Shown: piece after piece, positions 1-8,699 of the stretch
How the letters are laid out: every line of letters starts with the position of its first letter
Position numbering within the stretch: position 1 is the stretch's first letter
Notes under the pieces: model-generated
Database searches by the model: none
Told to the model about the DNA's origin: nothing
Seen by the model: the letters and a program-made list of their open reading frames with translations, nothing else
DNA from: Bradyrhizobium liaoningense
GTDB taxonomy: Bacteria > Pseudomonadota > Alphaproteobacteria > Rhizobiales > Xanthobacteraceae
Length of the DNA: 64,000 nucleotides
NCBI RefSeq assembly: GCF_018130825.1
Contig: NZ_JAFCJS010000004.1
Coordinates: 248,001 to 312,000, forward strand
Direction of reading: 5' to 3'
Translations under genes and position numbers: made by a program

Positions 1-170
1 TCAAATACTCGGAGGCGATGTCGAAAGCGGACTTTGCCTGGGACGAGACCCGGCTCGATGCCTGGCTGAGCAATCCTCAAGCCGTCATTCCCGGCGTGAC
101 CATGGTGTACCGGCAAGCCAAGCCGGAGACTCGCGCCGCCATCATCGCCTTTCTCAAGGAGCAGAACTGA
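1..170 (+). CDS. Class I cytochrome c, C-terminal fragment
   Basis: Only the last 55 codons lie in the window; the reading frame enters from the left edge and stops at 168. The visible part reads as the end of a class I c-type cytochrome: a Trp-rich linker, LDAWLSNPQ, then PGVTM with the likely axial methionine, and a closing helix ending IIAFLKEQN. The heme CXXCH must lie upstream of the window. The stop directly abuts the VOC gene start at 171, so the two are probably cotranscribed with the dehydrogenase genes downstream, for which this cytochrome is the likely electron acceptor. Family assignment rests on the C-terminus only. Confidence 0.75.
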   Translation, partial: KYSEAMSKADFAWDETRLDAWLSNPQAVIPGVTMVYRQAKPETRAAIIAFLKEQN

Positions 171-566
171 ATGGCAAAGCCAGTCCATTCCATGATCCGC
201 GTGCTCGACGAAGCGCGCTCGCTCGACTTCTACGGGCGCGCCTTCGGCCTGGAGGTCGCCGACCATCTGAAGTTTTCCGACTTTGCCCTGATCTATCTGC
301 GTCACCCGTCCTCACCTTTCGAGGTGGAGCTGACGGTGAATTTCGATCGCAAGGAACCGTACGCGCTCGGCGACGGCTATGGGCATCTCGCCGTGGTGGT
401 CGAGGATCTCGATGCCGAGCATGCCCGCTTCGAGCGCGAGAAGCTCGCACCGGGCCCCTTACGCGACTTCAAGCATGACGGCCGAACGCTGGCGCGCTTC
501 TTCTTCGTCAGCGATCCCGATGGCTACAAGATCGAGGTGATCCAGCGGGGCGGACGCTTCGGCTGA
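171..566 (+). CDS. VOC/glyoxalase-fold protein (lactoylglutathione lyase-like)
   Basis: A 131-residue protein of single vicinal-oxygen-chelate length. The first beta strand carries HSMIRV with a His at position 6, followed by the helix LDFYGRAFGLEV. A middle GHLAVVVED and a terminal DPDGYKIEVIQ give the usual His and Glu metal ligands. It resembles glyoxalase I (methylglyoxal hemithioacetal to lactoylglutathione), but the exact substrate cannot be read from sequence. The ATG follows the upstream cytochrome stop with no gap, and the gene sits inside a cytochrome/GMC dehydrogenase operon, so it might isomerise or detoxify an aldehyde or keto product of that oxidation (inference). Confidence 0.8.
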   Translation: MAKPVHSMIRVLDEARSLDFYGRAFGLEVADHLKFSDFALIYLRHPSSPFEVELTVNFDRKEPYALGDGYGHLAVVVEDLDAEHARFEREKLAPGPLRDFKHDGRTLARFFFVSDPDGYKIEVIQRGGRFG

Positions 567-611
567 TCACATCACAAAAATCCAAATCATAAAAATCCAC
601 GGAGGAATGCC

Positions 612-1160
612 ATGAGAGAAGTCGATCGTCGAAGCAAGCACAGCCGCCGCGTCTTTCTCAAGGGCGCGGCGACCGCCGTGCCGGTCGTAACAGTCGCGAC
701 CAGCGTCGCCGTCAGCATCGAAGACGCATGGGCCGATGATGCGAGCGCGCTCTCGCCCGCGACGATGAAGACGCTGCTGAAAGTCGCGCGCGACATCTAT
801 CCGCACGATGTCCTCGGCGACAGCTATTACATCACCGCGATCAAGCCGTGGGACGCCAAGGCGGCCAAGGATCCCGCCGTCAAATCGCTGATCAGCGACG
901 GCATCGGCCGGCTCGATCAGAACGCGCGCGATCGCCACAAGCTCGCTTATGCCGAAGTGCCCTGGGAAACCGATCGCGTAGTGCTGCTGAAGGAGATCGA
1001 GGGAAGCGACTTCTTCCAGAAGGTGCGCGGCGACCTCGTCGTCTCGCTCTACAATCAGAAAGAGGTCTGGCCGCGCTTCGGCTACGAGGGCTCCTCCGCC
1101 GAGCATGGCGGCTACATCAACCGCGGCTTCGCCGACATCGACTGGCTGCCGAAGGCTTAA
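612..1160 (+). CDS. Gluconate 2-dehydrogenase subunit 3-like protein, Tat-exported
   Basis: A 182-residue protein whose N-terminus has a twin-arginine signal (SRRVFLKG, residues 11-18) followed by a hydrophobic stretch and an AWA-type cleavage region near residue 40. The mature part resembles the small gamma subunit of membrane-bound gluconate/sorbitol dehydrogenases. In those complexes this subunit is exported folded with the FAD subunit and helps its translocation. The start is set by GGAGGAATGCC upstream of the ATG. It lies 28 bases before the GMC gene, the usual pairing for this family. Confidence 0.8.
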   Translation: MREVDRRSKHSRRVFLKGAATAVPVVTVATSVAVSIEDAWADDASALSPATMKTLLKVARDIYPHDVLGDSYYITAIKPWDAKAAKDPAVKSLISDGIGRLDQNARDRHKLAYAEVPWETDRVVLLKEIEGSDFFQKVRGDLVVSLYNQKEVWPRFGYEGSSAEHGGYINRGFADIDWLPKA

Positions 1161-1188
1161 GCTCACCCAACGGTTCAGGAGAACGCAT

Positions 1189-2757
1189 ATGGCAAAATTC
1201 GATCTGAACGACTCCAGCGTTGTGGTGATTGTCGGCTCCGGTGCCGGCGGCGGCACGCTGGGCAACGAGCTCGCGCAAAAGGGCGTCAGGGTTGTCATCC
1301 TGGAAGCAGGTCCCCGCATCGAGAACCAGGACTTCGTCAACGACGAGTGGGAGAGTTTTTCCCAGCTCGCCTGGACCGATGCCCGCACCACATCCGGCAC
1401 GTGGCGCGTCGCCAAGGATTTTTCGGGCCTGCCCGCCTGGATCGTCAAGGCGGTCGGCGGCTCCACGACACATTGGGCCGGTGCCTCGCTGCGCTTCGAC
1501 GAGCACGAGTTCCGGGTGAAGAGCGCCTACGGCAACATTCCCGGCGCCAACCTTTTGGACTGGCCGGTGACGCTCGCGGAGATGGAGCCGTGGTACGCCA
1601 AGGCCGAGAACAAGATGGGCGTGACCCGCACCAACGGCATTCCAGGACTTCCCGGCAACAACAACTTCAAGGTTCTGGAGGCCGGCGCCAGGAAGCTCGG
1701 CTACAAGACCGTGCACACCGGCAACATGGCCATCAACAGCCAGCCGCGCGACGGGCGCGGCTCCTGCCAGCAGATCGGCTTTTGCTTCCAGGGCTGCAAG
1801 TCCGGCGCGAAATGGTCGACGCTCTACACCGAGATCCCGAAGGGCGAGGCGACCGGCAATCTCGAAGTCAGACCCAGCAGCATGGCGGTCAAGATCGAGC
1901 ATGACGCCAGCGGCAAGGTGACCGGCGTCGTCTATGCCGACGAGACCGGCGCCATGCAGCGCCAGAAGGCACGCATCGTCGCGGTCGCCGGCAATTCGAT
2001 CGAGAGCCCGCGGCTGCTGCTCAACAGCGCCTCGACCATGTTCCCCGACGGCCTCGCCAATTCATCGGGCCAGGTCGGCCGCAACTACATGCGGCACATG
2101 ACCGGCAGCGTCTATGCCGTGTTCGAGAAGTCGGTGCACATGTATCGCGGCACCACCATGGCCGGCATCATCCGCGACGAGTCGGTCAACAACCCGAAGC
2201 GTGGCTTCGTCGGCGGCTACGAGATGGAGACGCTGTCGATCGGCCTGCCGTTCATGGCGGCGTTCCTCAATCCCGGCGCCTGGGGCCGTTCGTTCACCTC
2301 AGCGCTCGACGGCTATCCCAGGATGGCCGGCATGTGGCTGGTCGGCGAGGACATGCCGCAGGAGACCAACCGCATCACGCTCGACCCGGTCGTGAAGGAC
2401 AAGTTCGGCCAGCCGGTCGCGAGCGTGCATTTCGACGATCATCCCAACGACGTCGCGATGCGCGCGCATGCCTACAAGCAGGGCGCCGCCGTCTACGACG
2501 CCGTCGGCGCCACCGTGACCTATCCGACCCCGCCCTATCCGAGCACGCACAATCTCGGCACCAACAGGATGAGCGAGAAGCCGCGCGACGGCGTGGTCAA
2601 CAAGTTCGGGCAGAGCCACGACGTCAAGAACCTGTTCGTCTCCGACGGCAGCCAGTTCACCAGCGGCGCGGCCTGCAACCCGACGCTGACCATCGTCGCG
2701 CTGGCGATCCGCCAGGCGGACTACATCGCGGGAGCGATGCAGAAGAAGGAGATTTGA
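1189..2757 (+). CDS. GMC family FAD oxidoreductase (gluconate/polyol dehydrogenase large subunit-like)
   Basis: A 522-residue flavoprotein. The ADP-binding loop GSGAGGG is at residues 16-22. The conserved active-site region THNLGTNRM is near residue 453, and the C-terminal GMC signature CNPTLTIVALAIRQ is near residue 500. The start chosen is the ATG preceded by AGGAGAACGCAT. An upstream ATG at 1105 would run into the previous gene. The enzyme has no export signal of its own, so it is expected to be carried by the Tat substrate encoded just upstream and to pass electrons to the c-type cytochrome at the operon's start. The substrate is probably a sugar acid, polyol or alcohol; which one is not readable. 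Confidence 0.85.
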   Translation: MAKFDLNDSSVVVIVGSGAGGGTLGNELAQKGVRVVILEAGPRIENQDFVNDEWESFSQLAWTDARTTSGTWRVAKDFSGLPAWIVKAVGGSTTHWAGASLRFDEHEFRVKSAYGNIPGANLLDWPVTLAEMEPWYAKAENKMGVTRTNGIPGLPGNNNFKVLEAGARKLGYKTVHTGNMAINSQPRDGRGSCQQIGFCFQGCKSGAKWSTLYTEIPKGEATGNLEVRPSSMAVKIEHDASGKVTGVVYADETGAMQRQKARIVAVAGNSIESPRLLLNSASTMFPDGLANSSGQVGRNYMRHMTGSVYAVFEKSVHMYRGTTMAGIIRDESVNNPKRGFVGGYEMETLSIGLPFMAAFLNPGAWGRSFTSALDGYPRMAGMWLVGEDMPQETNRITLDPVVKDKFGQPVASVHFDDHPNDVAMRAHAYKQGAAVYDAVGATVTYPTPPYPSTHNLGTNRMSEKPRDGVVNKFGQSHDVKNLFVSDGSQFTSGAACNPTLTIVALAIRQADYIAGAMQKKEI

Positions 2758-2773
2758 GCCCTGCTCTCTCCCG

Positions 2774-2861
2774 CGTCATTGCGAGCGGAGCGAAGCAATC
2801 CAGAAATGTCTCTGCCGAAAGACTCTGGATTGCTTCGTCGCAAGGGCTCCTCGCAATGACG
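2774..2861. repeat. Palindromic repeat, GTCATTGCGAGCG type
   Basis: Two arms, GTCATTGCGAGCGGAGCGAA and its near-complement ending CGCAATGACG, enclose a short spacer and could form a long hairpin. It lies directly after the GMC gene. The arms are imperfect. No other copy of this type was seen in the window. Confidence 0.75.
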
Positions 2862-2876
2862 GTGTGGATGGAGTCG

Positions 2877-2965
2877 CGTAGCCCGGATGGAGCGCAGCGT
2901 AATCCGGGGCCGCCGCCGCTTGTGGCACGAATCCCGGATTGCGCTGCGCTCCATCCGGGCTACGG
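2877..2965. repeat. Palindromic repeat, GTAGCCCGGATGGAGCG type (copy 1)
   Basis: Left arm GTAGCCCGGATGGAGCGCAG and right arm CTGCGCTCCATCCGGGCTAC are exact complements across a central spacer. The same arms recur at 15664-15749 with a different spacer, showing a dispersed REP-like family. Confidence 0.85.
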
Positions 2966-2976
2966 ACCTGGGACAG

Positions 2977-3294
2977 CTACTCGGCCGCGTCGAGAATGGG
3001 CGCAACGGTTGCCTTGAAATCCTGGACCGGCGTGACGCTCCGGGAGCGGTAGATCAAACACGAGCAGCGCAAGAGCGAAGCGAAATTGTTGACCTCGCCG
3101 TGATGGTCGAGCACCTCGTTGTAGAGCGTGGTCAGGAACTTGCCGAGGCTCATGCTCTCCTTGGCCGCGATCTCCTCCAGCGTGTCCCAGAATGCCATCT
3201 CGAGCCGGATCGAGGTGCAGTGCCCGCCGATCCTTAAAGAGCGGGTCTGGGATTCGTAGTCGCGTTGGGGCTGGTGCGCGAAGAGATGGCACAT
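2977..3294 (-). CDS. Ribbon-helix-helix domain protein (RHH_4-like)
   Basis: A 105-residue protein. The central part, starting near TRSLRIGGHCTSIRLE and continuing to WDTLEEIAAKESMSLGKFL, fits a ribbon-helix-helix DNA-binding fold: one strand followed by two helices. The family is common in Rhizobiales and usually unstudied. The ATG at 3294 is preceded by AGGACGCC; a start 24 bases further upstream lacks such a site. It may be a small transcription factor, but no target is visible. The gene stands alone between repeats and mutL. Confidence 0.75.
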   Translation of the reverse strand: MCHLFAHQPQRDYESQTRSLRIGGHCTSIRLEMAFWDTLEEIAAKESMSLGKFLTTLYNEVLDHHGEVNNFASLLRCSCLIYRSRSVTPVQDFKATVAPILDAAE

Positions 3295-3534
3295 GGCGTC
3301 CTCCCGTCCTGTTGCCATTTTTTCACGATGCTACACCGCAGCCCGGCACCCCACAATCAGGACGGTATCCGAACCTCCGTCCGTCCCGGTTGCGCGATTT
3401 TCTCGAACGCCCAATGTCTTCAATGTGATAGGCAACCCTCTTCCCCAGGCGGCCACGACCCTGTTGCCCAACACATGCTTTTGACGCAACACGGCCTAGA
3501 ATAGCGCCGTCAGCGAATCCAGATCGTAAGCCTC

Positions 3535-5349
3535 ATGCCCGTCCGCCAGCTTCCAGAACAGGTCGTCAACCGCATCGCCGCCGGCGAGGTGGTCGAGCGG
3601 CCCGCGAGCGTGGTCAAGGAGCTGGTCGAGAACGCCATCGATGCCGGCGCGAGCCGGATCGACGTCTTCACCGATGGCGGCGGGCGGCGGCGGATCGGCA
3701 TCACCGACGACGGCAGCGGCATGACCGCGAAGGACCTGTCGCTCGCGGTCGAGCGCCATGCCACCTCCAAGCTCGACGACGAGGATTTGCTCCAGATCCG
3801 CACCCTCGGGTTCCGCGGCGAGGCGCTGCCCTCGATCGGATCGGTGGCGCGGCTGTCGGTCACGACGCGGCACGCCAGCGAGCCGCATGCCTGGGCGCTC
3901 AGCGTCGAGGGCGGCGAGAAGTCCGAGATCATGCCGGCGGCGCTGGCGCACGGCACGCGCGTCGAGGTTGGCGACCTCTTCTATGCGACGCCGGCGCGGC
4001 TGAAATTTCTGAAGACCGACCGCACCGAGGCGGAAGCCATCCGCGAGGTGGTGCGGCGCCTTGCCATGGCGCGGCCCGACGTCGCCTTCACGCTCGCGGG
4101 CGAGGAGCGCGCGCCGGTGACCTGGACCGCCGCGCTACCCGGCGCGGCCGGGCGCCTGACGCGGCTCGGCGATATCCTCGGCGCTGAATTCCGCAGCCAC
4201 GCCATCGAGGTCCATGCCGAGCGCGAGGGTGTCGTCGTCGCCGGCTATGCCGCGGCTCCCGCGCTGACCAAGGCCAATGCGCTCGGGCAATATCTCTTCG
4301 TCAACGGCCGCCCGGTGCGCGACAAGCTGATCCTGGGCGCGGTGCGCGCGGCCTATTCCGACTATCTGCCGCGCGACCGCCACCCGGTGCTGGCGCTGTT
4401 CGTCACGCTCGATCCGCGCGAGGTCGACGCCAACGTGCACCCGGCGAAGACCGAGGTACGCTTCCGCAATGCCGGCCTCGTCCGCGCGCTGATCGTACAC
4501 GGATTGAAGGACGCGCTCGCGCGCGAAGGCCGCCGTACCGCCGCCAACAGCGGCGAGAGCGCGCTGTCCGCATTCCGCCCCGCCTTCACGCCGCAGCGCC
4601 CGGCAAGCTGGGACTGGCGCGCCTCGCCGTCCGCTCCGGTCGCGCCGATGCCGTCATTCGAAGGCTCCGCCGCGCCGGCGTTCGCAGAGCGCGCGCAGGC
4701 CACCTTCGATGTCGGCGCGCCCAGCGCGGACGTGCGGATCGAGACGCAGCCGGTGGCTGACCTCGTCGACCGCCCGCTCGGCGCGGCGCGCACGCAGATC
4801 CACGAGACCTACATCGTCTCGCAGACCCGCGACGGCCTGATTATCGTCGACCAGCACGCCGCGCATGAGCGCATCGTCTATGAGCGGCTGAAGGCCTCGC
4901 TGGCCGAGAACGGCGTGCAGCGGCAGATCCTGTTGATCCCCGAGATCGTCGAGATGGACGAAGCCACTGTCGAGCGCCTGCTGGAGCGCAGCGAAGAGCT
5001 GGCCTCGTTCGGCCTCGCCATCGAATCCTTCGGCCCCGGCGCGGTCGCGGTGCGCGAGACACCGTCGCTGCTCGGCAAGACCAATGCGGGCGGCTTGCTC
5101 CGCGATCTCTCCGAGCACATGGCCGAATGGGACGAGGCGCTTCCGCTCGAACGCCGCCTGATGCACGTCGCCGCCACCATGGCCTGCCACGGCTCGGTGC
5201 GCGCCGGACGGAGGCTGCGGCCCGAGGAGATGAACGCCCTGCTCCGCGAGATGGAGGAGACGCCGAACTCCGGCCAGTGCAATCACGGCCGGCCGACCTA
5301 TGTCGAGCTGAAGCTGAGCGATGTGGAGAAGCTGTTCGGGCGGCGGTGA
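3535..5349 (+). CDS. mutL: DNA mismatch repair protein MutL
   Basis: A 604-residue MutL. The N-terminal GHKL ATPase has the classic motifs NRIAAGEV, ENAIDAGA, DDGSGM and GFRGEALPSI. A Pro/Ala-rich linker spans roughly residues 335-420. The C-terminal domain carries DQHAAHERIVYE (residues 439-450), which matches the metal-dependent nicking-endonuclease motif DQHA(X)2E(X)4E, plus ACHGSVRAG and QCNHGRPT near the end. It should therefore nick the daughter strand itself, as in bacteria lacking MutH. It is a single gene, followed by a palindromic repeat. Confidence 0.97.
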   Translation: MPVRQLPEQVVNRIAAGEVVERPASVVKELVENAIDAGASRIDVFTDGGGRRRIGITDDGSGMTAKDLSLAVERHATSKLDDEDLLQIRTLGFRGEALPSIGSVARLSVTTRHASEPHAWALSVEGGEKSEIMPAALAHGTRVEVGDLFYATPARLKFLKTDRTEAEAIREVVRRLAMARPDVAFTLAGEERAPVTWTAALPGAAGRLTRLGDILGAEFRSHAIEVHAEREGVVVAGYAAAPALTKANALGQYLFVNGRPVRDKLILGAVRAAYSDYLPRDRHPVLALFVTLDPREVDANVHPAKTEVRFRNAGLVRALIVHGLKDALAREGRRTAANSGESALSAFRPAFTPQRPASWDWRASPSAPVAPMPSFEGSAAPAFAERAQATFDVGAPSADVRIETQPVADLVDRPLGAARTQIHETYIVSQTRDGLIIVDQHAAHERIVYERLKASLAENGVQRQILLIPEIVEMDEATVERLLERSEELASFGLAIESFGPGAVAVRETPSLLGKTNAGGLLRDLSEHMAEWDEALPLERRLMHVAATMACHGSVRAGRRLRPEEMNALLREMEETPNSGQCNHGRPTYVELKLSDVEKLFGRR

Positions 5350-5362
5350 AGGTGCCTTGACG

Positions 5363-5480
5363 CCGTAGGGTGGGTTAGCCCTGCAGATGCGCGAAGCGCA
5401 TCTGCTCGGCGTAACCCACCTCTTCTTTTTCCGCGGAAACAGACGTGGTGGGTTACGCCTTCGGCTAACCCACCCTACGG
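5363..5480. repeat. Palindromic repeat, CGTAGGGTGGGTTAGC type (copy 1)
   Basis: Outer arms CGTAGGGTGGGTTAGC and GCTAACCCACCCTACG are complementary, and each half contains its own inner hairpin (for example GCAGATGCGC/GCGCATCTGC). It sits between the 3' ends of mutL and rsmD. A second copy is at 24837-24929. Confidence 0.85.
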
Positions 5481-5490
5481 CAGCGCGGCC

Positions 5491-6045
5491 CTACGGCCTC
5501 TTCAAAAACACGAACTCCGTATCGTCATAAGCCCGTCGCTCCAATTCCTCGTACCCTTCCGGCGTCACGAACTGCGCGGCCTTGGCCTCCTCCACCACCA
5601 GCAGCGCGCCCGGCGTCAGCCAGCCGCCATCGCGCAGGCTCGCGAGCGCCTTCTCGGCAAATCCCTTGCCATAGGGCGGATCGAGGAACACCAGCGAGAA
5701 CGGCTCGACGGGATGCGCGGGGCCCAGATCAGTCGCATCGCGGCGATAGACCTTTGTGACGCCGCCGAGGCCGAGCGACTCGACATTGTTGCGCAGCAGC
5801 GCGCGTGCCTCCGCCCCGTTGTCGACGAACAGCGTGAACTTCGCGCCGCGTGACGAGGCCTCGATGCCGAGCGCGCCGGTGCCGGCGAAGAGATCGAGCA
5901 CGCGCGCATCTTGAATCGGATCGTCATAGGCGTGCACGAGGATGTTGAACACGGACTCGCGCAGGCGGTCCGCCGTAGGACGGATGTCGCGCGAGGACGG
6001 TGAGGCGAGATTGCGCCCCTTCAACCTGCCGCCGACGACGCGCAA
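5491..6045 (-). CDS. rsmD: 16S rRNA (guanine966-N2)-methyltransferase RsmD
   Basis: A 184-residue RsmD. It shows the starting motif RVVGGRLKGR, the SAM-binding loop LDLFAGTGALGIEA and the catalytic LDPPYGKG. It methylates G966 of 16S rRNA during small-subunit assembly. The start codon is TTG, chosen because GGGAGGACTAGC lies just upstream and no in-frame ATG is near. That Shine-Dalgarno lies in the last codons of the pseudouridine synthase gene, whose stop is one base upstream, so the two rRNA modification genes are translationally linked. Confidence 0.95.
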   Translation of the reverse strand: MRVVGGRLKGRNLASPSSRDIRPTADRLRESVFNILVHAYDDPIQDARVLDLFAGTGALGIEASSRGAKFTLFVDNGAEARALLRNNVESLGLGGVTKVYRRDATDLGPAHPVEPFSLVFLDPPYGKGFAEKALASLRDGGWLTPGALLVVEEAKAAQFVTPEGYEELERRAYDDTEFVFLKRP

Positions 6046-6046
6046 G

Positions 6047-8122
6047 CTAGTCCTCCCGCGGCGTCAGGTCGCGCTTGCCGTGATAACCACGCTTGGGACG
6101 GCGCGGCGGGCCGTAGCCGTTCGCCTCCATCTCGTTGCGCTCACGCGCCTCCTCGCTGCCGGTGCGCTGCACCAGCACGCGGCGGCCCTTGCGGTCGTTG
6201 ATGACGGCACGCTTCATCGGCGTCTTCGGCGCATCGTCACCGCGCCCGGCGGATTTCGACGGCACGTCGAACTCGGCGCCCGACTTCTCGATCACCTTGT
6301 CTCCGAGCTGCTCGCGCAGCACGCGCGACTTGATCTCGTCGACCTGGCCTTCGGGGATCTCGCCGAGCTGGAACGGGCCGTAGGAGACGCGGATCAGCCG
6401 GTTCACCTCGAGCCCGAGATGGGCGCAGACGTTGCGCACCTCGCGGTTCTTGCCTTCGCGGATCGCGAACACCAGCCAGACATTGGCGCCCTGATCGCGC
6501 TCGAGCGTCGCCTCGATCGGACCGTATTTGACGCCCTCGACCTCGATGCCGCTCTTGAGCTCATCGAGCTGCGCCTGGGTGACGTCGCCATGGGCGCGGA
6601 CGCGGTAGCGGCGCAGCCAGCCGGTGTCCGGCAGCTCGAGCGTGCGCGCGAGGCCGCCGTCATTGGTGAGCAGCAAGAGGCCCTCGGTGTTGAAGTCGAG
6701 CCGGCCGACACTGATCAGGCGCGGCAGGCCTTCGGGCAGATTGTCGAACACGGTCGGACGACCCTCGGGATCGTCATGCGTCGTCATCAGCCCGCGCGGC
6801 TTGTGATAGAGGAACAGCCGCGTGCGCTCGCGCGGCGGCAACGGCTTGCCGTCGACCAGGACGACGTCGTTCGGCGTGATGTCGAGCGCCGGCGAGTTGA
6901 TGACGCGGCCGTTGACGGTGACGCGGCCCTGCGTGACCATTTCCTCGGCGTCGCGGCGCGAGGCGAGCCCCGCACGCGCCAGCGCCTTGGCGATGCGCTC
7001 GCCGGCCTTCTTCGGCTTCGGTGCCTCGTCGCGGCGCGGACGTCCCTCGAAATCCCGATCCCGCTCGCGATAGGCGCCGCGGCCGCCGAAGGCGGGGCGC
7101 TTCTCGAAGATCCTGCTCTCGTCCTCGTTGTCGCGGCGCGGACGGTCGCGGAAGCGGCCTTCGCTGCGCGGATGCTCCTGCCAATCCATGCGGCCTTCCG
7201 GGCGCTGGCGCGGACGATCGAATTTCGGACGGTCACCACGTTCGCTGTCACGATCACGCGGCCGATCGAATTTCGGACGATCGCGGAACGGACGATCGCC
7301 AGATGCGCGGTCATCGCGCGAACGCGAGAAGCGCGGACGGTCCTCACCGCGGCCGCCGTCGCGACGGTCGTCGCGCTTCTGCCAGGGCTTGTCCTCGCCG
7401 CGGTCGCGGCCGCCAAAATCCTTGCGCGGGCCGCGATCCGGTCCACCCCGCGAAAACTTCCGGTCCTCGAATTTGCGTTCGGAACGCTCACCGCGTGGCG
7501 CGCGATCACCGCGATCGAAATTCGGGCGGTCTCCACGCGGCTTGAAGCTGCGCTCGCCACGATCCTCACGCGGCCCGCGATCCCGGTCGCCGCCGCGCGA
7601 AAACTTCCGCTCGCCGTCGAACTTGCGTTCCGGACGGTCGCCACGCGGCGAATATGGCCGCTTGTCGCCGAACTTCTTGTCACCGGACCGGTCGGCGGGA
7701 CGGGACTCGTCGCGATCCCGGCTGCGCGGCGGGCGGTCGTCACGGCCATAGGACGGGCGATCACCGCGCGGTTTGAACGAGCGCTTCTCGCCATCGCGCG
7801 AGGAGCGGTCGGAAAACGGCCGGTCGCCACGCGGTTTGAAGCTCCGCTCGCCACGGCCCTCGGCGCCGCGGTCGTCGCGCTTGAAGCGCGGACGGTCGGA
7901 AAAATCGCGGCGCGGGGCATCGCCGTCCTCGCGACGGCGGAAGGGGCGGCCCTCACGACCCTCGCGGGGCGGACGGCTGTCGCGGTCGCCCTTGCCCTCG
8001 AAGCCGCGCTTGGCGAATTTCTTCTCGGGACCGCGCGGCTTGCCGCTACGGCCCTTCGACGGTCCCTTGGAGGGGCCTCGCCGGCCGCGGGAATCGTTGT
8101 CTTTGTCGCTGTCGCGAGGCAT
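6047..8122 (-). CDS. RsuA/RluB-family pseudouridine synthase with long charged N-terminal extension
   Basis: About 691 residues. The C-terminal 310 or so form a normal family member: an S4 RNA-binding domain (KALARAGLASRRDAEEMV), then the catalytic motif GRLDFNTEGLLLL near residue 472, and KNREVRNV. The N-terminal 370 residues are low complexity, built almost wholly of Arg, Asp, Lys, Gly, Phe, Pro and Glu in short repeats such as RGDRP, SFKPRGDRP and KFDRP. That region is probably disordered and RNA-binding. Family members are usually near 250-300 residues. The ATG at 8122 opens MPRDSDKD; a GTG 12 bases upstream is possible. It probably modifies 23S or 16S rRNA; the exact site is not deducible. 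Confidence 0.9.
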   Translation of the reverse strand: MPRDSDKDNDSRGRRGPSKGPSKGRSGKPRGPEKKFAKRGFEGKGDRDSRPPREGREGRPFRRREDGDAPRRDFSDRPRFKRDDRGAEGRGERSFKPRGDRPFSDRSSRDGEKRSFKPRGDRPSYGRDDRPPRSRDRDESRPADRSGDKKFGDKRPYSPRGDRPERKFDGERKFSRGGDRDRGPREDRGERSFKPRGDRPNFDRGDRAPRGERSERKFEDRKFSRGGPDRGPRKDFGGRDRGEDKPWQKRDDRRDGGRGEDRPRFSRSRDDRASGDRPFRDRPKFDRPRDRDSERGDRPKFDRPRQRPEGRMDWQEHPRSEGRFRDRPRRDNEDESRIFEKRPAFGGRGAYRERDRDFEGRPRRDEAPKPKKAGERIAKALARAGLASRRDAEEMVTQGRVTVNGRVINSPALDITPNDVVLVDGKPLPPRERTRLFLYHKPRGLMTTHDDPEGRPTVFDNLPEGLPRLISVGRLDFNTEGLLLLTNDGGLARTLELPDTGWLRRYRVRAHGDVTQAQLDELKSGIEVEGVKYGPIEATLERDQGANVWLVFAIREGKNREVRNVCAHLGLEVNRLIRVSYGPFQLGEIPEGQVDEIKSRVLREQLGDKVIEKSGAEFDVPSKSAGRGDDAPKTPMKRAVINDRKGRRVLVQRTGSEEARERNEMEANGYGPPRRPKRGYHGKRDLTPRED

Positions 8123-8240
8123 GAATAATCTCACTCAGGGGTGGCCAGAAAGCAGTGTGCGCGCTCGTTCCGAGCCGCATGCTCAGGCAAAACCGGTATT
8201 CACTCTTGCTGAAGGCGGAGCTACTAGCAGGTTTCTGGCG

Positions 8241-8699
8241 ATGATACGAGGCTTGAAAGCCCCCTCTTTCATGGATTTGGCGCTTCTGGCGGCCGAAAAT
8301 GCCGGAAAAGCGGGCGAAGTTCCGATCGCATGTGTGGTGGTCCGCGATTCCGAGGTCATCGCCACCGCGGCGAACCGGACGCTGACCGACCATGACCCCA
8401 CCGCCCATGCCGAGATCGTCGCGCTGCGCGAGGCTGCGAAAAAGATCGGCAGCGAGCGCCTCGTCGACTGCGACCTCTACGTGACGCTGGAGCCCTGCAC
8501 CATGTGTGCGGGCGCGATCTCTTTTGCAAGGGTCCGCCGGCTCTATTACGGCGCGGCCGACCCTAAGGGCGGCGCGGTCGAGTCAGGCGTGCGCTTCTTC
8601 GCCTCGCCGACCTGCCACCACGCGCCGGAAGTCTATTCCGGCGTCGGCGAGAGCGAGGCGGCGCGGCTGCTCAAGGAGTTCTTCCGGGAGCGGCGTTAA
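8241..8699 (+). CDS. tadA: tRNA-specific adenosine deaminase TadA
   Basis: A 152-residue deaminase that converts A34 to inosine in tRNA-Arg(ACG). The zinc site is complete: H56 and catalytic E58 in the HAE motif, and C86/C89 in PCTMC. The residue after it, AGAISFARV, is typical of TadA. The frame is open far upstream, but the ATG at 8241 begins at the usual distance from the first helix. It is divergent from the pseudouridine synthase gene with about 118 bases between. Its TAA overlaps the opposite-strand TAA of the next gene inside the palindrome GTTAAC. Confidence 0.95.
   Translation: MIRGLKAPSFMDLALLAAENAGKAGEVPIACVVVRDSEVIATAANRTLTDHDPTAHAEIVALREAAKKIGSERLVDCDLYVTLEPCTMCAGAISFARVRRLYYGAADPKGGAVESGVRFFASPTCHHAPEVYSGVGESEAARLLKEFFRERR

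Noticed and set aside
5942..8128. Long plus-strand frame opposite the pseudouridine synthase
   Set aside because: It results from the Arg/Asp-repeat codons of the real gene read backwards; its product is low complexity and without motifs.
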